From positions 32,870,098 to 32,934,097 of the forward strand of contig NC_092796.1 in the NCBI RefSeq assembly GCF_918797505.1: a stretch of DNA of 64,000 nucleotides, written 5' to 3'. Positions 55,402 to 64,000 of this stretch are shown here, in pieces (position 1 is the stretch's first letter; every line of letters starts with the position of its first letter). The notes beneath the pieces are model-generated. The model saw only the letters and a list, made by a program, of their open reading frames with translations, was not told the DNA's origin and ran no database searches. This DNA is from Bemisia tabaci. Its lineage: Eukaryota > Arthropoda > Insecta > Hemiptera > Aleyrodidae. Made by a program: the position numbers and the translations under genes.

Positions 55402-55654
55402 CTGCCGTGCTAAGGAAAAGCGCCGTATGAATATTCGAGAGTTGGCACATTTCCTTCCCTAAAATGTTTATTTATGAGGAAATTTATGAATATTTTCCCC
55501 CGAAATTTTCAGGAACTTCGGGTTGAAATTGCGAACAAAATTATCTGAAAAATTGGAAGAAAATATTCATGCGTTCACCGGGAAAGGCGTGTTTTATCGA
55601 AGAAAATTTGGCAACGCTTGATGGTTCATACGGTGTTTTTCCTTAGCACGGCAG
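55402..55654. mobile_element. Family A MITE
   Basis: It runs from CTGCCGTGCTAAGGAAAAGC to TTTTCCTTAGCACGGCAG, flanked by CGTA and CGTG. Confidence 0.87.
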
Positions 55655-55877
55655 CGTGAAGCTTGGAATTATACGGAGAACAGGACCCGTGTAGAAATCG
55701 ATTTGCGCCTGATCCTGAAGTCACAGGAGGAACGAGTTGGATTGCACTGTGTGCCCTCTAGAATTCTAGTAGATCAGGGATTAATTTCTTGAGGGCGGTA
55801 GCGATGGCAAGGGGGCGCTGACAGCGGAAACATTTGTCGTGCACCTGATGCCGTCACTCGGGGGTCGCAGGGATGTT

Positions 55878-56132
55878 CGGCCGTGCTCAGGAAAAACGCC
55901 GTATGAACCTTTGAGAGTTGCCGAATTTCCTCCGATGAATTGTTTGTTTTTAAGGAGAGTTATGAGTTTATTTTCTCTTCGAAGTTCAGATAATTTAGAC
56001 CTGATGATGAGTAAAATCCTCTGAAAAATTCGAAGGAAAATATTCACAAATTTCCCTGAAAATTCACCTGTTATCAGAAGGAAATTTGGCAACATCTGAA
56101 GGCTCTTATGGGGTTCTTCCCTAGCATGGTAG
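55878..56132. mobile_element. Family A MITE
   Basis: It runs from CGGCCGTGCTCAGGAAAAAC to TTCTTCCCTAGCATGGTAG, flanked by TGTT and TGTA. Confidence 0.82.
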
Positions 56133-56199
56133 TGTAGACACTAGTAATGCGTTACAGAAAAGCGGTGTTTATCCGTTTATTCTCATTCAGTAGCACACA

Positions 56200-56233
<34 letters not shown>

Positions 56234-56348
56234 GGGGGGGGGAGTGAGTCGATTTCTAATCGGACTTAATTTTTGAACCAGCGCGGTGCAGCGAGGTTAA
56301 AATCGCTGTAGGGTTTAAAGTAAAAAACGTTTTCCGTCTCATTTCGAT

Positions 56349-56587
56349 CAGTGGCGAGGCGTGAATGATCGATTATCGATATTTCTCCATTCGAAGCTAT
56401 GGCAAAAAATTGATTTCTCAGGTGTTCGCTGCGAACACCCTGTCTATCGATCCTTTCCCGTAGGTTTAAATGCCAAATAAATCGATATATCGCAAAGCAC
56501 ACCACGCCACTACCCTGTCTATCGATCCTTTCCCATAGGTTTAAATGGAAAATCAATCGATGTATCGCAAAGCACGCCACGCCACTG
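56349..56587. mobile_element. Family D MITE with internally duplicated right end
   Basis: The flanking 8-base duplication ATTTCGAT is at 56341-56348 and 56588-56595. The element is longer than usual because the right segment (ACCCTGTCTATCGATCCTTT ... AAGCACGCCACGCCACT) occurs twice in tandem. Confidence 0.88.
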
Positions 56588-57780
56588 ATTTCGATCCAAA
56601 AATCGGCGACATCAACGTTATGTTGGCGGTTTTCCATCATTTCGATCCCGCAAATCGAAGATTGCGATCTTTCGCTGCCGAGATTTTATATCGATGTCCG
56701 GTCCAAACCATATCGATCCACCAAACTGTATTTCCCCCCCCCTCTGAAATCTCCATTCCTATTCGCCAGCATGCTGGTAAATGCGATAGCGGCGCTGCAA
56801 GCACAACAGGAAGGAAAAAACGTGCTTGGCACGTTCCGGTGACCGCAACTAAATCAGAAGGAACCAAGTCCATTCTGACATAAGCCCTGGGATCCATAAC
56901 ACTAAATGCAAGACACGGCTCAAGTCTCAACGGATATAGTTTCTTTCGATTGAAATACGCCCAAATCAGTCGACGACGCCGGTAGCGTGACGTCAGCACC
57001 GTTCGGCAATTTGTCCGCCCGGCGGAGGGGAGGGGAGGGGGGCCCGCCTCGGTGACCCGCGACCCACTGTCGGCGCGGAACCGCGATTATTACAAGCGCC
57101 GGCGCCTAGTCGCGCGTCCGCGTCGCGACGCCCCGAGCAGCGCCGAAAAAATCCCGACGCCGGGCGCGCGCGTCGCGGCGCCTCCCGAATCAAGGTCAAC
57201 GGGAATTGCGCCCATGGAGAGAACGCCGCCGCGCCGGAAAGGAGAATACACGGCGGCTCGTGTAAATAATCGCGCCGTTCGATTCGCGTGCGCCGTGCTT
57301 CGTGTAAATATTTGACCCAGTTCTCCCCGGCCGGCCGGAGTCCAAATAATACACCGGTCGTCGTTTCCCACTGAAAGCTTCCCTTGGTTTTTGTTGGTCT
57401 TCTCGGAAGTGCTTTCCCATCACCGGTGCTCGTGGTGTGAACTGATGAGCGGCTCTGGCGGAGCTATTTGTTTTGAAGAACAAAACTCGGATGATCGAGT
57501 TTTGACTTCCTGCGTTTGATGGTTGTTTATTTTTTTTTTATTTTTTTGCACGCTGGAAATGACATCAATTTTTATCGGTTTCAGTTCGGGGCCAGGCGCC
57601 TGGGTAGTTCTGCGCCCAGTGTTTCAATTACCAAATATGAGCGTTCCTTCTTCCTCCGTTCCTTCTTTCTTTCTTTCTTCCATTTTTCTCTCTTTTCCGG
57701 GCGAACGAGGCGTTTGGATCCGCCTATGATATCGGTTTGGCTGTCCTACCTACCTTTTCCGCACCATCGAATATTGTAAC

Positions 57781-58069
57781 AGAGAATTCGATCCGAAGTT
57801 TCTGAAAAATTCAAGGGAAAATATGCAGAGGCGGATCCAGAAATTTGGCAACTACGGATTCTCTCCAAAAAACCTATGCTGAAGAATCGATTCTCGTCGG
57901 AGCACCTGGCCCCCCAAGAATTGATACATTTCCATAGGTGCAAATGGAGAAAAGACAATGTTGCCAATTCGCTGGATCCGCCAATGAAAATATTCAAAAA
58001 TAAATATTTTCTTTAAGAAAAAAGGCAAAATTTGAATGATCATACGGCGTTCTTCCTCAAGGACGGCAG
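57781..58069. mobile_element. Family A remnant interrupted by a hAT-like MITE
   Basis: TCTGAAAAATTCAAGGGAAAA continues after the insertion as AAAATATTCAAAAATAAATA and ends CATACGGCGTTCTTCCTC..ACGGCAG. The left TIR is not recognisable. Confidence 0.6.
57826..57986. mobile_element. hAT-like MITE (CAGAGGCGGATCCAG ends), 8-bp TSD
   Basis: CAGAGGCGGATCCAGAAATTT and inverse GCTGGATCCGCCAATG bound 161 bases. Flanks AAAATATG and AAAATATT are a one-mismatch 8-base duplication. Confidence 0.82.
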
Positions 58070-58516
58070 AAAAACGATGATCTCTTTACACTATCTGGCA
58101 ACAAAGTTGGGCTCCCCGACGACGTCGGCGACCGGTGACCATTTACAGCGAGCGTCTGGAGGAGTGGGCCGCGGCGGCGCGCCGTGACCGCTGTCCACGG
58201 TCGCCGACGTGCTGGGGGCGAGGGGGGCTGTGGGGGGGGGGGGGGGGGGCGCGCTGGAGACAGACAGGTGGGCGTGGGAGGACCAGGATCGTCGCTGATC
58301 CAAGCGCCGCCAAATTCCAACCGCGTCCGGTTCCGACGACAGGCGGCTCTGCCGGCCGATGCTGTCCGCGATCTCAAGACGAGTTTTTATGACGGAGAAT
58401 TCAATTCTCATCGTAAATTCACTTGGAGGATACCTAGGTTTTATATCTGGACGCAGATTTTCAAACAGCCCCCTTAGAAATGGAATTGAAGTCCGGAAAC
58501 AGAACCGACTATTAGC

Positions 58517-58850
58517 GAGGGGTGCAGAAACTTCCAAGGGTTCCCCCAACATGAATTTAGGTTCCCCCATCTCAAGTTGTCGCAGAATTTTGTCCGACAC
58601 ACGAAGTTACGCGGCCGACAGTTGGGTTCCCTCAAAACAGCGCGGTCATCAGTTTGATTCCCCCAAAAAACAGCGCGCTCGACGTAGGATCCCTCAAAGT
58701 AGCGTATTCAACAGTCAAGTTCCCCCTAAACCCTTGAAAAAAAAAGGAGAAAAAACCTCCCAAGGTTCCCCCAATTTTTTCGTCCTCACATGGGTTCCCC
58801 CATTTTACGCGAACGGTCGATCGCGTGGTCGGGAAGTTTCTGCACCCCTG
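58517..58850. mobile_element. hAT-like element with GTTCCCCCAA direct repeats
   Basis: The ends GAGGGGTGCAGAAACTTCC and the inverse of CAGGGGTGCAGAAACTTCC are flanked by CTATTAGC and CTATTATC (8 bases, one mismatch). The interior has about eight same-direction copies of a GTTCCC(C/T)CAA motif. The ORF 58359-58868 across it is a by-product. Confidence 0.75.
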
Positions 58851-58934
58851 CTATTATCTTCGTCCTAAACTGATTTTTGCTCCTGGTGGGGCACGAATGA
58901 AGACCAAAAGTCCTCCATTGCTATCTCGGCAATG

Positions 58935-59094
58935 CAGTGGCGTGGCGTGAATTGCGATGTATCGATTGTTATGCCATTTAAACCTATGGTGAAGAATCGA
59001 TTATCAAGGTGTTCGCTGCAAACACCCTGTTTATCGATCCTTTTCTATAGGTTTGAATGGCAATCGATTTATCGCAAAGCACGCCACGCCACTG
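58935..59094. mobile_element. Family D hAT-type MITE with perfect 8-bp TSD CGGCAATG
   Basis: It runs from CAGTGGCGTGGCGTG to AAGCACGCCACGCCACTG; CGGCAATG is at 58927-58934 and 59095-59102. This is the clearest evidence for the hAT assignment of family D. Confidence 0.93.
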
Positions 59095-59651
59095 CGGCAA
59101 TGATGGTGGTAGTGGAAGCTTTTACTTTCGAGGCTCTACCATTCGATTGTTCGACTCAACTATTAGGTGGATGTTGAGCAACGTGACCTAGGAGCACTCA
59201 AAAAATGTCGAGTCTCTAACTCAGATGTTCAGAAGTTACAAAGGTGATGCCTGAAGCATGGGGCTTTGGGATCACCCTGTGTATAGGTTTTATACATCGC
59301 TGGTAAAAACTGTAGAGGGTTCCTATCCTACCAATGCAATGCGGCGGTCGAGATATCGGGCGCTCAGCTCGAGCGGTCCTCCTCCTCACCGAACGCCAAC
59401 GAATGGCGGGTTGCGCGGAGGGAGCAGTGATTGATTTCTGGAAAGCAACTCGATCACTCTCGAGGGCACGTCGTTGTTGCATAATCGACGTCCAACTTTC
59501 AATTTCTTCCGGTCTGTTTTTCCAAATCCCGAGTGATCACGGAGATCTCTCGCCCCTTCACAGCAGAAAAAAAGGCGAAATGGGTCAGTGTAAAAAAAAA
59601 AGGAGTAGAATGACCCGAACATCTGAAAAAATTCTCGGAATTGCGATTGTT

Positions 59652-59788
59652 TGGACTACATTATGCAGTTGGGACTAAAATTTCTGGCTCAGTTTGAAAC
59701 AACGAATGTGTCATTAGTTTCATCACGCACATAGGTGTTTTTATGTACGAGCCAGAAATTGTTGTCCCTTATTGCAAAATGCAGTCCA
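59652..59788. mobile_element. Short TIR element, sister of 34577-34715
   Basis: TGGACTACATTATGCAGTTG and inverse TTATTGCAAAATGCAGTCCA, with ATTTCTGGCTCA and GAGCCAGAAATT arms inside. Confidence 0.7.
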
Positions 59789-60102
59789 TTTACATGTCGC
59801 ATCGCGTCGTTTCAGATCGTCTCCTAACCGGTTCGAAGAACTAGGAAATTGTTGCTTATTATCCGGTGTTGTCTCAAAAATCAAGGGAATTCGCCAGAAA
59901 ACCTAACAAAATCAGGAAATTCCAATTGTAAATTTCTGTTAGTTCTTTGAAATCAGCCGCGCACTTTCCCCATCCAAAAGCGTCAGCGTATTTTTCAGTA
60001 TGGGTAGTTGTCGCCCTGTATTTCTAATTTTTTTTTTTTTAGGGGATGGTAGTGCTTTTTAACACTTTCAGGACTGTTTTCGAGTTTTCGGTCCAAGTCC
60101 TT

Positions 60103-60200
60103 GAAAGCAGAACAGAGTTTGGAAAAAAACCTCGCATTCGATTCAGCTATCGATTTCTGTATCGAATGCGAGGTTTTTTTCCAAACACTATTCTGCTTTC
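60103..60200. other. 98-base hairpin, pre-miRNA-like
   Basis: Two ~40-base arms pair with only two mismatches: outer GAAAGCAGAACAGAGTTTGG, inner AACCTCGCATTCGAT preceded by seven A. The 18-base loop is TCAGCTATCGATTTCTGT. Size and shape fit a pre-miRNA, but near-perfect pairing fits equally a tiny inverted-repeat element. Confidence 0.6.
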
Positions 60201-61084
60201 ATTTCTCTGAATTTCGCCAATTTTTGGGTTTAAAATGATTCTTCAGGCTCATGCGTAAGGGCTATCGTCCTTTTTTTGCTACAAATTCAAAATCTGCCGA
60301 GATTTTTTACCTAATCGATGCGATATACCACATGCCAGTTCAACCATGTTACTTGAGCTTAACGAATCACCTCAAGTTAGCATCTCGGTAATGAGTATCC
60401 CACCGTTCCTCAGAAAATTCGGAATGTTTATCGTCTCGTGGTATACTCAATGACCTCATCAAGATGACGCGCAAAGCGGCCGCCAAGTTCTAAGCGGCCA
60501 CCGCCGCTTGTAATTTTTTCTCCGCTCTCAGCGACTCGGAGGCACTCAACATGAATGGTCGAGCGGTGGAATGGAATGTGATAATTGGAGGAGCGGAGCG
60601 GCAACAGCGCGTTAATTCCTCGTGTGTGGCTGAGCCGGCGCTAGACGAAGCAAGAGCCAGTCGATGTTGCCAAACTGTGCACCTCCGGAATCCTACGGGG
60701 ACACTCCACTTCCGGAGCCCTGATGCTCAACCTCCATAGGGAGAGTATGGCCACTGGGTCTTATGGAACCCTTCCCCAAGATATTAGCGACGACTTTAGG
60801 TCGGTGGAGACGGGTTAGAGGGGATTTCTGCCAACCTTTCACGCTTTTCACCTGCTCCGTCTGTCACCAACCTTGCATTTGCTGAGTTTCAAGTTAAACA
60901 TATTTTTTCTAATGTAATGCACAAAATTTCGTGGAAATGTGGCGCAAAGGGGACGTAAACTCAAAGAGTGAAAATTCTAAAACTAGAAAGCTTCAGATCT
61001 GGTGTTCTTTTCGACTTTAATGACTGGAGGCTTCAAAAGGGCTCACCAATGCCGTGGAACATTCCATCCCTTTCATTTGCCACC

Positions 61085-61311
61085 GGATAGATCACTGATA
61101 TCGACAGGCAGAGGGATCCTATTGGTGGAAGCGGGTGGTTGTAGTGGGCGAAGGAGGTTAAAAATAGACGAATTTGCTGCAACCCACGAGAGACCCATGA
61201 CCAGTCCATCATTTCTCCCCTTAGTCTATGACAACCGCCCGTTCCAATCAAGAGTATCGCTCCATTTTCCACTCGTCTATTGCTATGTCTATCGATTTCA
61301 ATAATCAGCCG
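61085..61311. mobile_element. Family E copy, left end eroded
   Basis: GGATCCTATTGGTGGAAGCG and GGTGGTTGTAG near the left; TTGCTATGTCTATCGATTTC with AATAATCAGCCG at the right. Confidence 0.65.
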
Positions 61312-62671
61312 AGGGTAATCTATAAGCCTCCCCGAAGCTTCAGTTATTCAGTCAGGAAGAGCCTTCATCGATCCAAGAATCCAGTGGCTCAAGTTCAGCG
61401 CATCTTGTCGTGGAAGAAAACCCCGATCCGAAGAGAATTTCCCAATGGACAGTCAATGGAACGAAGGCATTCACTCGCAGTCAGCAAGTTTTAGTACCGC
61501 ACACGATCTTATAAAAACCTGAAGGCGCTTACTAGGTTTTGAATTACCACTCGACTAGTATCTGCCCTTCTCCGCTGCCATCCAAGAATTTCAAGGGATA
61601 TTTCCAGACATCTGACAACGCTGGAAACAGGCCGGGAACTGGGCTGCTGCGTTGCCACACCGTCTGTCCCGAAAGAGTTTTTTCTCCCGACTGAGCTGAG
61701 GATGTCCCAGGTTCCTCGTTGTCTGCGAACCGGGGGAAAACCCGGACTGTTTCATTTTCATTGTCCTCGCGGATCCCGACTATCGGGAAATTCTGGTGCT
61801 TAGCCGAGGCTGTTTCGCAGGTCGAGGCCATCCTTTGATCCCTTCATTCCGTCCTCCGTGGCACGGCGTGGGCTAGTTTCTCGGCCCATTTCGGCTTATT
61901 TCCCTACCGTTGTACTTTGACCCTTTCTTGGGAACCACCGTTTCAACTAGTCGGGTTTCGATCCAAGGCTAAGATTTCGTCTCATTTTGTCCTATCAGAC
62001 CCGAAAATGTCAATTCGACTATGAAGAAATTACGCTAATTAAGCCGCGAAATTCCCCGTGACGGAACTCCAAGTTTTGTAGTGTTGGGGGTTGGTACAAA
62101 ATGAGGGTTGTATTCACAAAGTCGTTCCTGAAATAGCTTTTTCTTTAGGAGGCCCCATTTGGACGTATTTCTGCGAAACGGAAACTATGTGCATTATGAC
62201 GTGAGCCCTGCTGTTATGCATATATTTTATGGATCTCATCAAGGCTCATGTCTCAGCGCCTACAGTTCCGTTTGGCAGAAATAGTCCATTTGGTTTATAT
62301 CGTGATTAAGGGAGGTTCAAGGAGATCCTTAACATTACATCATAGAAAAGACAATTTTTGCCAACCTCTTATAATAGGAAATAAAAAACAGTAACTCTCA
62401 AAGAAGCTTTGGAATTTAATCCTTGCGAGGGATTACAATGATTTTCTATTACTAAAAGCACAAATACGGGAACAAAATTCCATGATTCTGACCAATTGTA
62501 AGGTAGGTGGGAAACCTAGCATTTACAGAACTCGCAACATGTTTTTTCTCATATATTTTGCCATTTTTGTCGTGGCCAATCATTATAATCTCTCTTAAGG
62601 ATCCATTTGCGAAGTGATATTGCATTTTACTCGAGGTTTGCAAAAAATTGTCATTTTTGTGATTAGAGAGT

Positions 62672-63036
62672 GCGGAGCAGAGTAGAAAGGTTTGATGGGG
62701 CGAAACACGCGATACAACTATTTTGCGACTTCGTAATGGGTACAATTGCATATCTCAAAATGAAGGAAAACTTTGTCTGATTTTCGCTGATTCAGAGACT
62801 TTAACGCATGAGTAGAAAAGTTAGATGGAGTGATGCACGTGATACAACTATTTCGACTTCGAAATGGGTCAAATTGCATATCCATAAAAATGAAGGAAAA
62901 CTTGGTCTCCTTTCCGTGACTCAGAGACTTAACGCGTGAGTAGAAAATTTAAGTGAGAAAATAAGTGATACAATATGTAGACTCTCAATTATTGCATATT
63001 CACAAAAAAAAGGAGAACTTGGTCTCTCTCCGCACA
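62672..63036. repeat. Three tandem ~127-base units
   Basis: Units start AGTAGAAAGGTTTGATGG (62679), AGTAGAAAAGTTAGATGG (62811) and AGTAGAAAATTTAAGTG (62940). Shared parts are GTGATACAACTATTT, AATTGCATATC and GAAAACTTGGTCT. They become shorter and more diverged to the right. Confidence 0.85.
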
Positions 63037-63372
63037 ACTACAGTTGTACAATCTTAGTAATATACTGAAGAAAAAAGAAAGAAAAGCGGAGTTATCCTTC
63101 CTGCAAACCGCATTTTGTCGGCAGTCTCTGGTTGCAATGAGAACATTCCCAACGATTTGTTGTTCCAGTGAAGAACTCGGTTATGGCAGCACACGATTTC
63201 CATCCTATAAATCCCATCCTTATAATGAAGTTTTCTGGTCATCACCACGCCTCCAAGCAGGGGTGCAGAAAATTCGCCTTCACATTCTTTAAGATTGCCT
63301 ACGCATTGCTGTCCTCATAAGGCTTGCGTACATCACTGTTCCTTTCGCATAAAAGTGCTAATTTTGAAACTT

Positions 63373-63435
63373 TAAACACGTATTTCTTAAAATAGCAAAA
63401 ACTGCCCTTATGCGCCTTGCCCTCCAAGCCCTTCA
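63373..63435. mobile_element. Single end of the 45100-45348 family
   Basis: AAAATAGCAAAAACTGCCCT, TATGCGCCTTGCCCTCCAAG and CCCTTCA match the end of that element. The partner end is absent; a family P element follows directly. Confidence 0.6.
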
Positions 63436-63780
63436 ATAGACGCATTCAGTGTGACGTCACATCTCGATTTAATTTCATTACGTCGAAAGTCGAAATGTGC
63501 CCCAATAAACGAACACAACGTTCGTCCGAAGACTAAGTATTATGTCATAAGCTAATTGTATTATCAATTCTTGTGAATGTGGTCTCAAACGTTTTGGAAA
63601 ATGACAAGCTTTCATAATTTTACGTTCCCACGGATTAATGTTTTAGTTTTAGGCTAGTTTTAGCATTTTTTCATCGATTGTTCGTTTTGGAGGTTATGTC
63701 TGCTTGTTGGGGCACATTTCGACTTTCGAGATATCGAACCAACAATATCGTTCCGTGACGTCACCACCAAATGCGTCTAT
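63436..63780 (-). mobile_element. Family P element, inverted relative to 37246-37589
   Basis: The ends ATAGACGCATTCAGTGTGAC and inverse ATAGACGCATTTGGTGGTGA have TGACGTCAC inside each. It is 345 bp, nearly the same length as the other copy (344 bp), and collinear with it on the opposite strand. Confidence 0.85.
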
Positions 63781-64000
63781 TGTAGTCCATTTATGAATGT
63801 TCTCCAATTGGAAGTCGGGAGGGGAGCGCGTGGGTTTTGGAGTTTCACGGTCGATACGTCGTTTCCACAAAGAACGGGTGAATTTGAGGAAGGTCCGGGC
63901 TCGGGACGTGGAGGGATTTGCTCTCGGGTGGCGCTGGGGCTCGGTGCAGTGACCCCGGGCAATCCGGCAACAGGGCCCGGCGGAGTATGCGGGGGGCGGG

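Larger units (their letters stand above)
46075..64000 (+). other. Dad: I-Smad intron 4 (at least 17.9 kb, runs off window)
   Basis: It starts with GTAAGC and has no convincing acceptor plus MH2 coding sequence before the window ends. It holds families A, D, E, F, C, H, W and P plus GC-rich patches at 47160-47470, 48240-48400, 53150-53340, 57000-57320 and 58090-58360, and a T30G10 run at 56203-56242. Stretches 49060-49630, 50680-51950, 54660-55210 and 61320-62670 show nothing I recognise. Confidence 0.6.

Noticed and set aside
58359..58868. 169-codon + strand ORF
   Set aside because: Much of it is translation of the GTTCCCCCAA repeats inside a hAT-like element.
46075..64000. MH2 domain of the I-Smad
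   Set aside because: I read the + strand for HWC, AYWE and RVG-type words after acceptors and found none; it is taken to be outside the window.

Overview
This window looks like nuclear DNA of an insect with a repeat-rich genome. It has long introns with GT..AG borders, no bacterial gene layout, and many short terminal-inverted-repeat (TIR) elements. Several repeat families resemble those I associate with Hemiptera (whitefly-type genomes). That is an impression only; I could not check it by search, so the species call is weak.

One host gene is well supported: the 5' part of an inhibitory SMAD (I-Smad, Drosophila Dad / vertebrate Smad6-7 class) on the + strand. Exon 1 (about 3056-3467) encodes the I-Smad N-terminus and a complete MH1-like domain. 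Exon 2 (18929-18982) encodes the PPXY motif that binds Smurf-type WW domains. Exon 3 (30761-30835) and exon 4 (46033-46074) encode linker. All three internal splice junctions join in phase 1. The MH2 domain is not in the window and should lie beyond 64000. The introns are about 15.5, 11.8, 15.2 and more than 17.9 kb. I found no other convincing host gene; the other long ORFs are open by chance or run through repeats.

Layout. 1-1115 is non-coding flank. 1116-2284 is a TIR element holding two smaller nested elements, each with its own target-site duplication (TSD). 2285-3055 is unique leader or promoter sequence with upstream ORFs. Intron 1 holds a region with eight copies of a GTAACGGGNCGGACA motif (4641-7920), GC-rich hairpins and a minisatellite, a 55-residue basic ORF on the minus strand, and a three-level nest: a CAGGGTGTCTA-family copy split by a 3.5 kb element that carries a 1.2 kb near-perfect palindrome. 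Intron 2 holds a ~67 bp minisatellite, a ~188 bp tandem duplication and a palindromic element ending 70 bp before exon 3 with a hAT-type element nested in one arm. Introns 3 and 4 are packed with families A-F, many with clear TSDs.

Repeat family names used here are local: A (CTGCCGTGCTAAGG ends, ~250 bp, 4-bp TSD), B (CACTGGAAAAAAAACAC ends, ~220 bp, almost wholly palindromic), C (CAGGGTGTCTACAAGTCC ends, ~290 bp), D (CAGTGGCGTGGCGTG ends, ~160 bp, 8-bp TSD, hAT type), E (GGCTGATTATTGAAATTGAT ends), F (CACAGTGGATCGAGTC ends, ~230 bp), H (TAGAGTCCCTTTATA or TAGAGTACCTGTATA ends, 8-bp TSD, hAT type), P (ATAGACGCATT..GTGACGTCAC ends, ~345 bp). The main biology is a TGF-beta/BMP feedback inhibitor gene whose introns have been expanded by waves of non-autonomous DNA transposons, leaving a readable nesting order.
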